Assembly: GCA_965230565.1 (NCBI GenBank)
Contig: CBDDLH010000014.1
Span: 162,777 to 226,776, forward strand
Direction of reading: 5' to 3'
From: BCD1 sp965230565
Lineage (GTDB): Bacteria; Bacteroidota; Bacteroidia; Chitinophagales; Saprospiraceae
DNA: 64,000 bases
Each line of letters begins with the position of its first letter. The first letter of the stretch is position 1. A program made the position numbers and the translations under genes. Positions 1 through 8,703 of this stretch are shown piece after piece. The notes below the pieces were generated by a model. It ran no database searches. It had not been told where the DNA came from and saw nothing but the letters and a program-made list of their open reading frames with translations.

Positions 1-2
1 AG

Positions 3-100
3 CCGGGAAAAAACCTCCGGGGTTTTGTTGGAGGGAACTCCTGAATAGTAAATAGGTTTCCCGTAATCCGGAATTTAATTCCCGGAGGTTTCTTACCCGG
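3..100. repeat. Long-range inverted repeat at the left edge
   Basis: An arm at 3-21 (CCGGG, A run, CCTCCGGG) is matched by its reverse complement at 81-100 with one mismatch and one bulged base, leaving a spacer of about 60 nt. It lies directly upstream of the small membrane protein gene at 129. It could be a terminator or processing structure of an upstream operon, or an element at the 5' end of the next transcript. No function can be assigned from sequence. Confidence 0.6.
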
Positions 101-128
101 AAAAGTTTGTTCATCTAAACACAAAAAA

Positions 129-539
129 ATGATCCGATTGCTCCAAAAGCCTTACAATTATCTATGGGGTATCGTGCCCTTTGTAATGGCCCTGGCGCTT
201 TATCTGAATCTGGATAGTGCGCTCGATTTTCAACTCTCTGAAAGTTATTATGTCATTTCAACCTTCCATCTGGGGGTGATTTTTTCCTTCTATCTGGTCT
301 TCGCCGGATTGATGTACTTTTTATTCCGAAAGGTGAAGCTCTCCAATTGGATGACCATCGTACATGTGGTACTCTCCATGGCAATGCCCATGGCCGTATT
401 ACTGATCTGCGAACCGATTACTAAAAGTGAAACCACCAATCTAACCGCTAATTTGCTGGTTATTTTTACTTTTGTCTGGATTCTGGCCCAGGTGCTCTTT
501 TTGATCAATCTTGTACGCGGGGCTATTTTGAAGGAATAA
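129..539 (+). CDS. Small four-helix membrane protein of unknown function
   Basis: The 136-residue protein has four hydrophobic segments at about residues 12-28, 42-66, 75-95 and 106-130, separated by short charged loops, and ends in a basic and acidic tail. It should be an integral inner-membrane protein. There is no signal peptide apart from the first helix and no recognisable catalytic motif. The ATG at 129 follows an A-rich stretch and is the only sensible start. The gene stands alone, with a long gene-poor region downstream. I do not recognise the family; a small respiratory-chain or transporter accessory protein is possible but unsupported. Confidence 0.7.
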   Translation: MIRLLQKPYNYLWGIVPFVMALALYLNLDSALDFQLSESYYVISTFHLGVIFSFYLVFAGLMYFLFRKVKLSNWMTIVHVVLSMAMPMAVLLICEPITKSETTNLTANLLVIFTFVWILAQVLFLINLVRGAILKE

Positions 540-672
540 GGTTTGATTTAGAGGTTAAATTCCTGAATACTGAATCATTTTGAACAATTGAAAATTTGAG
601 CTTTTGTTAACGTTGTTAGGTTGTTCGAAAGGTCGATGGTTTGTTTTAACAACGCTTCAAGCCGGCTGGGCT

Positions 673-701
673 CTTCCTTTTTGCATTGCCAAAAAAGGAA
701 G
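673..701. repeat. Perfect hairpin, CTTCC-T5 / A5-GGAAG arms
   Basis: A 10-bp perfect stem (673-682 with 692-701) closes a 9-nt loop. Because the arms combine a C/T-rich half with a T run, it could act as a terminator on either strand. The design is the same as that of the hairpin at 1223-1250, which suggests one repeat class. Confidence 0.6.
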
Positions 702-1222
702 CAAAAACGCTAGACGGCCCAATGTGGCTTTTGCTTTTTTTGATGTGGTCAAATGAAGCTTAAGCGCATTTAGTAGGATGTACATTCAACCAAAATTGCT
801 GCTTCTTTATAGTGCTGGAATGGATGAGACGATGAAAAGATTTTTGTGGTTTTAGTATTGGAATGAGGTATTTGGTTTCACTTTCGGTAGCCCTATTAGC
901 CGCGGACACAATTTTGGAGGGGTGAGCCACCGTGGCTCGTCGGAGAATTTTTGATTTCATAGGAAAGATTTGATTTAGGATTGAAAATACACAGCGGCTT
1001 TTAGAGATAAAAAGCGTCAACGGCTTCGAGGAACGACTTAAAGACTCGATGTTTCGTTTCCCCATGAAATTTTATCAACGAAATAATCTCAAGAAACTAA
1101 TTAAGTGTCGTTAATCGGGGAAGTAGGTTTTTATCAAACGAAAATGTTTTAGAAAACCCCCACTTTTCCTATCCACAAAAGCCAGATGAAGTCTTGCCGC
1201 CTTGTATTTTCAGGCTTTTTTG

Positions 1223-1250
1223 TATACTTTTTTAGCCGGAAAAAAGTATA
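1223..1250. repeat. Perfect hairpin, TATAC-T6 / A6-GTATA arms
   Basis: An 11-bp perfect stem (1223-1233 with 1240-1250) closes a 6-nt loop AGCCGG. It is the second T-run/A-run hairpin in this spacer, and a related hairpin overlaps the 3' end of the SnoaL-like gene at 17635-17668. No protein-coding explanation is visible. Confidence 0.6.
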
Positions 1251-1417
1251 TGCCACGCCGGCATTAGGCGCAGTAAAGAGGAAGAACAAACTGATTCATT
1301 TAACCGAAAATGAATCCATTAACTACAGGTTCTATTTTCTAAACCTACAACAAATAGGATAAAGATTCCTAGTAAAAATGGCCAAAGTCAAATAAAACAA
1401 TCACTCAACAAATTAAA

Positions 1418-2119
1418 ATGCCAAACAAACTAAAAGCCATCATCTTCGACGTTGACGGCACACTCGCTGACACAGAAAAATACGCTCATTTCCCGGCCTG
1501 TAATGATGCCATTGCATCAATCGGATTGCCTTTTCAATGGGATTGGGAGGGGTATATCCAACTGTTCCATACCGTAGGAGGCAATGCCAGCCGTCTAAGA
1601 TTATACCTGGGAAAGCTTGGATATGCTCCGGAAGAAACGGAGGATTATGTTAAGAAATTCACTCCGGTTAAGCAGAAGTTTTATATAGAACGATACCTCC
1701 CACAGGTAGCTCTTCGGGAGGGGGTGAAAGATATCATGCAGCAGGCTGTTGACAAAGATTTGAAACTGGCCATTGTGTCCACTTCCCACGAATCCCAGAT
1801 AAAGGCATTACTAAAGGCTCAGTTCACGGAATTTTTGCCTCACATTTCCTTTGTATTTGGAAAAGAATCAGGAAGGAAAACGGAGAATGATGGATTCCTT
1901 CACAAAAAATGCCTGGCATCTCTTGAACTTCCACCGGAGGAGGTTCTCATGATCGAAGATGCTCAGGATGGCCTCGAAGCGGCTGTATGTGCCGGAATAC
2001 CGACAGCTGTTTTTTACAATGAATATACTTATGGCTCCAATTTTGCCGGGGCAAGATTGGTAGCGCCGAGTATTAGTCATTTTGATCTGGCAGGGCTGGA
2101 AAGGATTTGTATGGGGTGA
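1418..2119 (+). CDS. HAD-superfamily phosphatase, beta-phosphoglucomutase/CbbY-like
   Basis: The 233-residue protein has the full HAD core. Motif I is DVDGTLADTE with nucleophile D11 and acid/base D13. A helical cap follows (about 18-90), then motif II at VSTSHE, a lysine-containing motif III region, and motif IV EDAQDG near residue 180. The C1-type cap, the order of motifs and the length fit the CbbY/phosphoglycolate phosphatase branch, which hydrolyses small sugar phosphates in the cytoplasm. The exact substrate cannot be read from sequence. The ATG at 1418 starts just before the first beta strand, as usual. The gene is followed by the convergent HsmA-like gene at 2168. Confidence 0.85.
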   Translation: MPNKLKAIIFDVDGTLADTEKYAHFPACNDAIASIGLPFQWDWEGYIQLFHTVGGNASRLRLYLGKLGYAPEETEDYVKKFTPVKQKFYIERYLPQVALREGVKDIMQQAVDKDLKLAIVSTSHESQIKALLKAQFTEFLPHISFVFGKESGRKTENDGFLHKKCLASLELPPEEVLMIEDAQDGLEAAVCAGIPTAVFYNEYTYGSNFAGARLVAPSISHFDLAGLERICMG

Positions 2120-2165
2120 GTTGGTAGCGGGTTGCTTACAGGGCTGCAGACTAAAGTCTGAGCTA
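2120..2165. repeat. Short intergenic dispersed-repeat phrase
   Basis: The 48-nt spacer between two convergent genes contains a CAGACT-AAAGTCTG palindrome inside a phrase of the kind that recurs between genes in this window. It may serve as a bidirectional terminator stem. Confidence 0.4.
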
Positions 2166-2167
2166 CG

Positions 2168-2545
2168 TTATACATCCGATCCCAATATCATGCCCGTCAC
2201 CATCGGGATCAGCCAGATGATCCACACCACAAAACTGAATTTGTGGAACTGGATTTTCCTTTCCTCATTATCTCCCGCGATCACCATGGTTGCCCAGATG
2301 GCATGGAACAACATCAGCAGAATGGCCGTTAGCCCTGTCAGCCCGTGAAAGTTGAACTGGGTGAGGGAGCCCACCATTTTTCCCATAGCGCCAGTGCCGA
2401 TGGTATCACAAAGGAACCCCAGCCAGAACACAACAACGTGCCAGACCTTGAGCCGTTTTGAAATTTTTTCCGCCCAAACCCCTAAGGTGTAAAAAATGCA
2501 GGCAGCGAAGATGAAGATGATGGCGATGAGTAGGATTGGGTCCAT
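2168..2545 (-). CDS. HsmA-like four-helix membrane protein
   Basis: The 125-residue protein has four hydrophobic helices (about 2-22, 35-55, 66-90 and 103-122). Two intramembrane histidines (HGLTG near 67 and FHAIW near 80) and the loop CDTIGTGAMGK are typical of the HsmA/TIGR03987 family. No biochemical role is firmly known to me for this family; the conserved histidines suggest a redox or metal function, which is inference. It starts at an ATG (2543-2545), immediately after the stop codon of the NB-ARC gene at 2546, on the same strand. The two may therefore be cotranscribed, with this gene second. Confidence 0.7.
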   Translation of the reverse strand: MDPILLIAIIFIFAACIFYTLGVWAEKISKRLKVWHVVVFWLGFLCDTIGTGAMGKMVGSLTQFNFHGLTGLTAILLMLFHAIWATMVIAGDNEERKIQFHKFSFVVWIIWLIPMVTGMILGSDV

Positions 2546-5500
2546 TTATAGTTCTTTAAGTTCATTTTGAATAAACTCCAGATTGCTTTTAAATTCCGCA
2601 TACATGGGTGCTTCTTCCGTCAAGGCTTTCCATAATTGTTCCGCTTTTTTATAATGATTTTTACATTCTTCCATTTTCTTCATGGACTGAAAGCAGTCTC
2701 CCAATTTGTAATACGAAATGGCCAATCCGTTTTTAAAAGAGACATTTTGAGGATATGCTTCATAGAGTTCCTCAAACAAAACCGTTTCGTCATTAAAGAA
2801 CTGCAAAGCCTTGTCCAAATTACCCAAAGCGGAGTGTGTTGAGCCGAGTTTTTCATACGAAATGGCCAATCCGTTTTTAAAAGAGACATTTTGAGGATAT
2901 GCTTCATAGAGTTCTTTGGTCAGCGCCATATCCTTTTCGTAGAACTGCAAAGCCTTGTCCAAATTACCCAAAGCGGAGTGTGTTGAGCCGAGTTTTTCAT
3001 ACGAAATGGCCAATCCGTTTTTAAAAGAGACATTTTGAGGATATGCTTCATAGAGTTCTTTGGTCAGCGCCATATCCTTTTCGTAGAACTGCAAAGCCTT
3101 GTCCAAATTACCCAAAGCGGAGTGTGTTGAGCCGAGTTTAGAATACGAAATGGCCAATCCGTTTTTAAAAGAGACATTTTGAGGATATGCTTCATAGAGT
3201 TCTTTGGTCAGCGCCATATCCTTTTCGTAGAACTGCAAAGCCTTGTCCAAATTACCCAAAGCGGAGTGTGTTGAGCCGAGTTTAGAATACGAAATGGCCA
3301 ATCCGTTTTTAAAAGAGACATTTTGAGGATATGCTTCATAGAGTTCTTTTCCTAATCGAGAACGTTCCTGGTAGAACTGCAAAGCCTTGTCCAAATTACC
3401 CAAAGCGGAGTGTGTTGAGCCGAGTTTAGAATACGAAATGGCCAATCCGTTTTTAAAAGAGACATTTTGAGGATATGCTTCATAGAGTTCCTCAAACAAA
3501 ACCGTTTCGTCATTAAAGAACTGCAAAGCCTTGTCCAAATTACCCAAAGCGGAGTGTGTCTCCCCGAGTTTAGAATACGAAATGGCCAATCCGTTTTTAA
3601 AAGAGACATTTTGAGGATATGCTTCATAGAGTTCTTTTCCTAATCGAGAACGTTCCTGGTAGAACTGCAAAGCCTTGTCCAAATTACCCAAAGCGGAGTG
3701 TGTCTCCCCGAGTTTAGAATACGAAATGGCCAATCCGTTTTTAAAAGAGACATTTTGAGGATATGCTTCATAGAGTTCTTTGGTCAGCGCCATATCCTTT
3801 TCGTAGAACTGCAAAGCCTTGTCCAAATTACCCAAAGCGGAGTGTGTCTCCCCGAGTTTAGAATACGAAATGGCCAATCCGTTTTTAAAAGAGACATTTT
3901 GAGGATATGCTTCATAGAGTTCTTTTCCTAATCGAGAACGTTCCTGGTAGAACTGCAAAGCCTTGTCCAAATTACCCAAAGCGGAGTGTGTCTCCCCGAG
4001 TTTAGAATACGAAATGGCCAATCCGTTTTTAAAAGAGACATTTTGAGGATATGCTTCATAGAGTTCCTCAAACAAAACCGTTTCGTCATTAAAGAACTGC
4101 AAAGCCTTGTCCAAATTACCCAAAGCGGAGTGTGTCTCCCCGAGTTTAGAATACGAAATGGCCAATCCGTTTTTAAAAGAGACATTTTGAGGATATGCTT
4201 CATAGAGTTCCTCAAACAAAACCGTTTCGTCATTAAAGAACTGCAAAGCCTTGTCCAAATTACCCAAAGCGGAGTGTGTTGAGCCGAGTTTTTCATACGA
4301 AATGGCCAATCCGTTTTTAAAAGAGACATTTTGAGGATATGCTTCATAGAGTTCCTCAAACAAAACCGTTTCGTCATTAAAGAACTGCAAAGCCTTGTCC
4401 AAATTACCCAAAGCGGAGTGTGTTGAGCCGAGTTTTTCATACGAAATGGCCAATCCGTTTTTAAAAGAGACATTTTGAGGATATGCTTCATAGAGTTCTT
4501 TGGTCAGCGCCATATCCTTTTCGTAGAACTGCAAAGCCTTGTCCAAATTACCCAAAGCGGAGTGTGTTGAGCCGAGTTTAGAATACGAAATGGCCAATCC
4601 GTTTTTAAAATATGAGCTATCCGGATCTTTTTCAATAAGGCCTGATTGTAGCTGTCTCATTTTTTCGAATAGATAATACGCCGAAATAATATCCCCAGTA
4701 TCTGTATGAAAAATCCCGATATTTTGACACAAGGTAGCCAGGTCATCGTCAATTATTTGTAGGACATTTACTACCGATTCACCAAGCCGGGTATAAAAGG
4801 TGGAGTGAAAATAATTATCAAAATGAAGCTTGTCGCTGTCAAGTTGATTGTTCAATGACCTGACCATTGGCAAACAATCCTGCTCCCAATCACTTTTCTT
4901 CCTTTTAGTCACTGCCTGTACCACCGGGCTGCATTTAAAGGTATTGTCTTCCTCGTTATATTCAATCCATCCTTTTTGAGCCAGGGAGAGTAAATGGATA
5001 TCAGGTTGTTCCGTTATTTCTACCGTGAGTATTTCGAGCGTTTCGAATTCGAGTGCTTCGGCGGGCAGGGCTGCAAAAATGGACAGTAATGTAGCTTCTT
5101 CTTCGGGCAAATCAGAAAGATCATACATCGCCGCAATGATATCTTCCGGTGTTTCCTTGCGCATTTGCCCGCGACTTTGGTAATCGGTTCGTACCGCTCC
5201 GGATTGGGATAATTCCAATATGCCCTTTTGCTGCAAATCATGGAGCAAATCTTCCAGACTGTATCGCTTTTTCAGGCGGTTGTTGAAGTTGGTGAGGTTT
5301 TTGGCAAGCAGTTCCAGTACCAGAGTGTTGTTGTTCACCGCCTCACGGATTTCCAGGAAAAGGGGTTCTTCTTCCGGAGTGAGAAGTGGGTAATATTGTT
5401 TAAAAAGTTGTAGGGCTTCCTTTTTGGGCAAACCATGGATAGGGTAGGTGTGGGCCTTTTCAAATTGAGTGATGCGGGAGGTCAGCATGAGGTGAAAGTT

Positions 5501-6286
5501 GGCGCATTGTCGTAAGCGCTGATAATTGGCTTCCAGATCCTCGGTATCATTGGCGTTGTCGATGATGAGCAGGTTGGGGCCTTCAAGCTCTGCCATGGCT
5601 CTAAAGAGGGATTCCAGGCGCTCATTTTCCGGCATGGTGGGCGGGAATTCAACCTGCATAGGTTTGGCCAGTCGAAGTAATGCTTCTGCGATGCCTGTTT
5701 CCACATACAAAAAGGCGAGATGGTTATAGGCGGCTTCAAACTGGTGATAATATTTCGAAGCCAGGGTTGTTTTGCCTATACCTCCGTTCCCGTTGACCAA
5801 TATCAGCATTTCCTCCCCGGAGAATAATTGTTCGTGAATATCGGATAAGTGGCCTTTCCTGCCCAGGAATTTTTCCGGAAGGAAAGGAGGGGTGGTAAGG
5901 TTTTTAGGGATGGATTTATCAGCGTAGTTGTGAATGATTTGCTGATCACCTATGTGCACATTACCACCGGCATCAATATTTCCTTTTGAAATATTTTTAC
6001 TATTTATGATCGCGTCAACATTGTGCAATTCCTGAAGTACCTGAGGAGACCTGGCTTGTTCTTCAATGGCTTGTAGTAAAGCTTCCAGCGTAGATTTTGG
6101 AATGTCGGCTTCATTGGTCTCGTTCATGACCTGCTTCAAAACACCCGCATGTCGGGCTGAACCTTCCAGGGCTTTGTTGAGCAGGGGGCTGTTGTTGAGT
6201 ATAGTCCGCAAATCTCCAAGGGCCTCGCGGAGGGAGTCCTGTTCCATTTTTTGCCGGATGGCTGGCAGGAGCGGGGTATGCTTCAT
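2546..6286 (-). CDS. STAND NTPase: effector-associated-like N-terminus, NB-ARC core, TPR array
   Basis: The protein is about 1,246 residues from the ATG at 6284-6286; the frame is open for 23 more codons, but MKHTPLL looks like the true start. Residues 1-85 are a helical domain resembling the effector-associated (EAD11-type) adaptor domains of bacterial conflict proteins. A Gly/Asn/Ile linker follows (about 90-120). The NB-ARC module has GRKGHL near 143, Walker A GNGGIGKTT near 166, Walker B NLLIIDNAND near 238, a LMLTSR sensor and a winged-helix region to about 420. The C-terminal half is a tetratricopeptide array in which 13 units of 48 residues are almost identical. By family knowledge such proteins are ATP-driven switches in which repeats sense a ligand and the N-terminal domain recruits an effector. 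No effector gene is adjacent. A defence role is inference. Confidence 0.85.
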   Translation of the reverse strand: MKHTPLLPAIRQKMEQDSLREALGDLRTILNNSPLLNKALEGSARHAGVLKQVMNETNEADIPKSTLEALLQAIEEQARSPQVLQELHNVDAIINSKNISKGNIDAGGNVHIGDQQIIHNYADKSIPKNLTTPPFLPEKFLGRKGHLSDIHEQLFSGEEMLILVNGNGGIGKTTLASKYYHQFEAAYNHLAFLYVETGIAEALLRLAKPMQVEFPPTMPENERLESLFRAMAELEGPNLLIIDNANDTEDLEANYQRLRQCANFHLMLTSRITQFEKAHTYPIHGLPKKEALQLFKQYYPLLTPEEEPLFLEIREAVNNNTLVLELLAKNLTNFNNRLKKRYSLEDLLHDLQQKGILELSQSGAVRTDYQSRGQMRKETPEDIIAAMYDLSDLPEEEATLLSIFAALPAEALEFETLEILTVEITEQPDIHLLSLAQKGWIEYNEEDNTFKCSPVVQAVTKRKKSDWEQDCLPMVRSLNNQLDSDKLHFDNYFHSTFYTRLGESVVNVLQIIDDDLATLCQNIGIFHTDTGDIISAYYLFEKMRQLQSGLIEKDPDSSYFKNGLAISYSKLGSTHSALGNLDKALQFYEKDMALTKELYEAYPQNVSFKNGLAISYEKLGSTHSALGNLDKALQFFNDETVLFEELYEAYPQNVSFKNGLAISYEKLGSTHSALGNLDKALQFFNDETVLFEELYEAYPQNVSFKNGLAISYSKLGETHSALGNLDKALQFFNDETVLFEELYEAYPQNVSFKNGLAISYSKLGETHSALGNLDKALQFYQERSRLGKELYEAYPQNVSFKNGLAISYSKLGETHSALGNLDKALQFYEKDMALTKELYEAYPQNVSFKNGLAISYSKLGETHSALGNLDKALQFYQERSRLGKELYEAYPQNVSFKNGLAISYSKLGETHSALGNLDKALQFFNDETVLFEELYEAYPQNVSFKNGLAISYSKLGSTHSALGNLDKALQFYQERSRLGKELYEAYPQNVSFKNGLAISYSKLGSTHSALGNLDKALQFYEKDMALTKELYEAYPQNVSFKNGLAISYSKLGSTHSALGNLDKALQFYEKDMALTKELYEAYPQNVSFKNGLAISYEKLGSTHSALGNLDKALQFYEKDMALTKELYEAYPQNVSFKNGLAISYEKLGSTHSALGNLDKALQFFNDETVLFEELYEAYPQNVSFKNGLAISYYKLGDCFQSMKKMEECKNHYKKAEQLWKALTEEAPMYAEFKSNLEFIQNELKEL
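2710..4610 (-). repeat. 13-copy 144-bp tandem repeat encoding 48-residue TPR cassettes
   Basis: The anchor encoding ELYEAYPQNVSFKNG recurs every 144 nt, 13 times. Most of each unit is identical to the base, while two short windows switch between a few fixed versions. The helix-end segment is one of EKDMALTK (5 units), NDETVLFE (5) or QERSRLGK (3). The turn segment is one of SKLGS, EKLGS or SKLGE. The versions combine freely, as expected for unequal crossover or gene conversion between units. The last unit at the C-terminal side is degenerate (YYKLGDCF). The repeats produce long spurious frames in other reading frames. Confidence 0.95.
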
Positions 6287-6442
6287 TATTGTGTAATTGG
6301 GTTTTAGAATTACCTTTGTTAGATACGAATGGTTAAAATACAAAAAACATTGCAATCAACCAACGCACAATATCCGTATTGATCTCTCATATTCGTAATA
6401 TCCTTGTTCCATCCCTAACCGCCTGAAAAAATTAACTTTGTC

Positions 6443-7582
6443 ATGAAAAAGATCTTCAGTATCACTTTTTTGTTATTGCTAATATTCTCATCCCTACCAT
6501 CCTCCGCTCAAAACCTGCGCCTCCGTGATCACGGCATCGAAACAGGCGTTTTAAAACCCGGAAAATTCAATGCAATTACCGATGTGGAAGGAGTTAGCGT
6601 GGGACACACTACATTGATTGTTGGTGACAGCATTCGTACCGGAGTAACCGCCATCTTGCCACATGCGGGCAACATCTTTCAAAACAAAGTGCCGGCGGCC
6701 ATTTATATCGGAAATGGTTTTGGAAAACTGGCCGGGTACAGCCAGGTCGAGGAACTTGGGAACATCGAAACACCTGTGATCCTGACCAATACATTGAGTG
6801 TTCCTGTGGCATCGGATGCTTTGATTACCTATACGCTTGGCTTGCCGGGGAATGAGAATGTTCGGTCGGTAAATGCCGTGGTCGGGGAAACAAATGACGG
6901 ATGGCTGAATGACATCCGCGGGAGACATATTCGCCCGGAACATGTGATCAATGCTATTCAAAACGCCGGGTCCGGTCCTGTTAAGGAGGGAAATGTAGGT
7001 GCCGGGACAGGAACTACTTGCTTTAGGTTTAAAGGAGGCATAGGGACTGCTTCACGAATTTTGCCTGAGGCGGCGGGAGGTTATACGGTGGGAGTTTTGG
7101 TCCAATCCAATTTTGGTGGTGTATTGGAAATCAACGGTGCACCGGTAGGCAAGGAGATGAACAACTATTCGGGAAGTTTTCGCTACGAAGGCGACGGTTC
7201 GTGCATGATGGTGGTTATTACGGACGCTCCATTGGATTCCAGGAATCTGGAACGATTGGCTAAAAGAGCCATGTTGGGACTGGCTAAAACGGGTGGAATT
7301 GCTTCCAATGGCAGCGGTGATTATGTTATCGCCATGTCCACGGCACCAGAAAACCTTGTACCGTATACCAGTGAATCGCTGATACTGGAACATGTTTATT
7401 TGAGAAATGACGGGATGACACCTTTATTTCTGGCTACCATCGAAGCCACGGAAGAGGCCATTCTGAATTCACTGTTTGCTGCAGAAACCATGACAGGAAG
7501 AGATGGGCATACGGTGCCAGCGCTGCCTTTGGACCAGGTCCTGGAATTGATGAAGCAGTATAATAAGATCAAAAAAAAGTAA
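6443..7582 (+). CDS. P1-family (S58, DmpA-like) aminopeptidase, exported
   Basis: The 379-residue protein begins with a signal peptide predicted to end before Q23 (SSA/QN). The rest matches the DmpA/BapA N-terminal-nucleophile hydrolases: GVSVGHTTL near 51, NDGWLND near 151, and the self-processing site DGS followed by a hydrophobic strand and TDAPL. That makes S253 the likely nucleophile after cleavage at G252/S253. SNGSGDY near 293 lines the active site in this family. Family members release N-terminal L- or D-amino acids or cleave beta-peptides; here it should act in the periplasm. A TAACTTTG element ends only 2 nt before the ATG. The next gene (GNAT) follows after 11 nt, so the two may be cotranscribed. 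Confidence 0.85.
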   Translation: MKKIFSITFLLLLIFSSLPSSAQNLRLRDHGIETGVLKPGKFNAITDVEGVSVGHTTLIVGDSIRTGVTAILPHAGNIFQNKVPAAIYIGNGFGKLAGYSQVEELGNIETPVILTNTLSVPVASDALITYTLGLPGNENVRSVNAVVGETNDGWLNDIRGRHIRPEHVINAIQNAGSGPVKEGNVGAGTGTTCFRFKGGIGTASRILPEAAGGYTVGVLVQSNFGGVLEINGAPVGKEMNNYSGSFRYEGDGSCMMVVITDAPLDSRNLERLAKRAMLGLAKTGGIASNGSGDYVIAMSTAPENLVPYTSESLILEHVYLRNDGMTPLFLATIEATEEAILNSLFAAETMTGRDGHTVPALPLDQVLELMKQYNKIKKK

Positions 7583-7593
7583 AGTTTAAAACC

Positions 7594-8037
7594 ATGACCT
7601 ACCGATTAGCAGAAAAGTCGGATTTGCCTGTACTTAACCAAATTTCCATTCGCTCAAAAAGCCATTGGGGCTATCCCCGGGAATGGATCGAAAAGTGGAA
7701 AGATGATCTGACTGTCAGGGAAAAGGATCTTGAGCAACATACGATTACCGTTGCAGAATCGGATGGCAAGGTGGTTGGATTCTGTGCCATCCAGGAGTTG
7801 CCTGAAAGATATGAGATCATGCACACCTGGCTTTTACCGGAAGCCATGGGCCAGGGATTTGGTAAACAATTACTGGAAACCGCTCTTGATAATGCCATAA
7901 GTAAGCCAAAACCCATCATCGTCGAATCTGACCCCAATGCGGAGCCTTTTTATGCCAAACAGGGATTTGTTACCTTTGACAGGATCGAGAGTTATCCGCC
8001 GGGCAGGTATCTTCCGGTTATGAGGAAAAACCCTTAA
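7594..8037 (+). CDS. GNAT-family N-acetyltransferase
   Basis: The 147-residue protein has the GNAT fold order: strand 1 with TYRLAEKSDL, helix 1-2 region to about 45, the VVGFCAI strand near 61, and the acetyl-CoA-binding loop GQGFGKQLL near 86-94. It ends with a SDPNAEPFYAKQGF segment typical of motif B. It transfers an acetyl group from acetyl-CoA to an amine, but the acceptor is unknown. The ATG at 7594 is 11 nt after the peptidase stop codon. The SRPBCC gene follows after 33 nt, suggesting a three-gene transcription unit (6443-8577). Confidence 0.8.
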   Translation: MTYRLAEKSDLPVLNQISIRSKSHWGYPREWIEKWKDDLTVREKDLEQHTITVAESDGKVVGFCAIQELPERYEIMHTWLLPEAMGQGFGKQLLETALDNAISKPKPIIVESDPNAEPFYAKQGFVTFDRIESYPPGRYLPVMRKNP

Positions 8038-8070
8038 ATAGTAAGATCTAATCATGAAACCTGGTTAAAT

Positions 8071-8577
8071 ATGAGTACACCTGCAATTGACTGGACCACT
8101 TTTAAAATGCACATTTTTATCGAAAGCCCTGCTGAGGAAGTTTATAAAGCCTGGACAACCAAGGCTAGAATCCAGCAGTGGTTTTTGGAATTAGCTGATT
8201 ATTCAGGTAATGGACAGCCACGCAGGCCTGATGAACCGTTTGTCCTTGGAGATGATTTTTCCTGGAAGTGGCATAACTGGGATTTTCGTGAGGAAGGAAA
8301 GATACTTAAAGCTAACGGCATCGATCATTTTTCATTTACCTTCGGAAAGGGAGGAATTGTGCATGTGCACCTGAATTCCAAAAATGGCGGCACTGAAGTA
8401 AGTCTAATCCAGGAACAAATTCCAACTGATGAAAAAAGTAAAAAGGAAATTTTCGTTGGCTGTTCCACCGGCTGGACTTTTTGGCTGACTAATCTTAAAG
8501 CCTGGCTTGAACATGGAATCACCTTACATGCAACAGGATTGTCGCAGGAACAAACAGCTAATCGGGTGAACAGTTAG
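8071..8577 (+). CDS. SRPBCC-family (AHSA1-like) protein
   Basis: The 168-residue cytoplasmic protein has the START/AHSA1 pattern: an early strand with FIESPAEEVYKAWTT, the tryptophan-rich WFLELADY segment near 44, a beta-rich middle and a final helix with STGWTFWLTNLKAWLE. Such helix-grip proteins bind hydrophobic ligands or regulate partner proteins, and this one has no catalytic signature that I can see. It is the last gene of the possible 6443-8577 unit. No signal peptide is present. Confidence 0.75.
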   Translation: MSTPAIDWTTFKMHIFIESPAEEVYKAWTTKARIQQWFLELADYSGNGQPRRPDEPFVLGDDFSWKWHNWDFREEGKILKANGIDHFSFTFGKGGIVHVHLNSKNGGTEVSLIQEQIPTDEKSKKEIFVGCSTGWTFWLTNLKAWLEHGITLHATGLSQEQTANRVNS

Positions 8578-8703
8578 ATAGATATTGCTTTTGGGTTTTT
8601 GGAATGATCGTTAAGGTTTTCCATCCATCGAACCCCTCATTTCATCGAAAAATAAATACTAATTTTTTCCAAAAGTTAATCTTTAGGTAAACCACCCGTA
8701 CCT

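Larger units (their letters stand above)
540..1417. other. Gene-poor stretch of about 880 bp with hairpins
   Basis: No convincing gene is visible. The one longer open frame (minus strand, 760-1065) has a basic, low-complexity translation with no domain. The stretch contains two perfect hairpins with T-run and A-run arms (673-701 and 1223-1250), listed separately. The bases around both look like mobile intergenic spacer sequence rather than decayed coding sequence. Confidence 0.55.

Noticed and set aside
760..1065. Minus-strand open frame of 101 codons
   Set aside because: The translation is basic and low in complexity, has no domain, and lies in a spacer with hairpins; no sensible promoter or start context supports it.
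3928..4491. Second long open frame inside the TPR array
   Set aside because: It is produced by the 144-bp repeat read in another frame; repeats without stops in one frame stay open in others. The TPR frame has the coherent protein.
2710..4610. Repeat array considered as CRISPR
   Set aside because: Units are contiguous at 144 bp and coding, with no unique spacers between short repeats and no cas genes nearby.
2710..4610. Diversity-generating retroelement as the source of cassette variation
   Set aside because: No reverse transcriptase gene and no template repeat with adenine-specific changes are visible; versions switch as fixed blocks.
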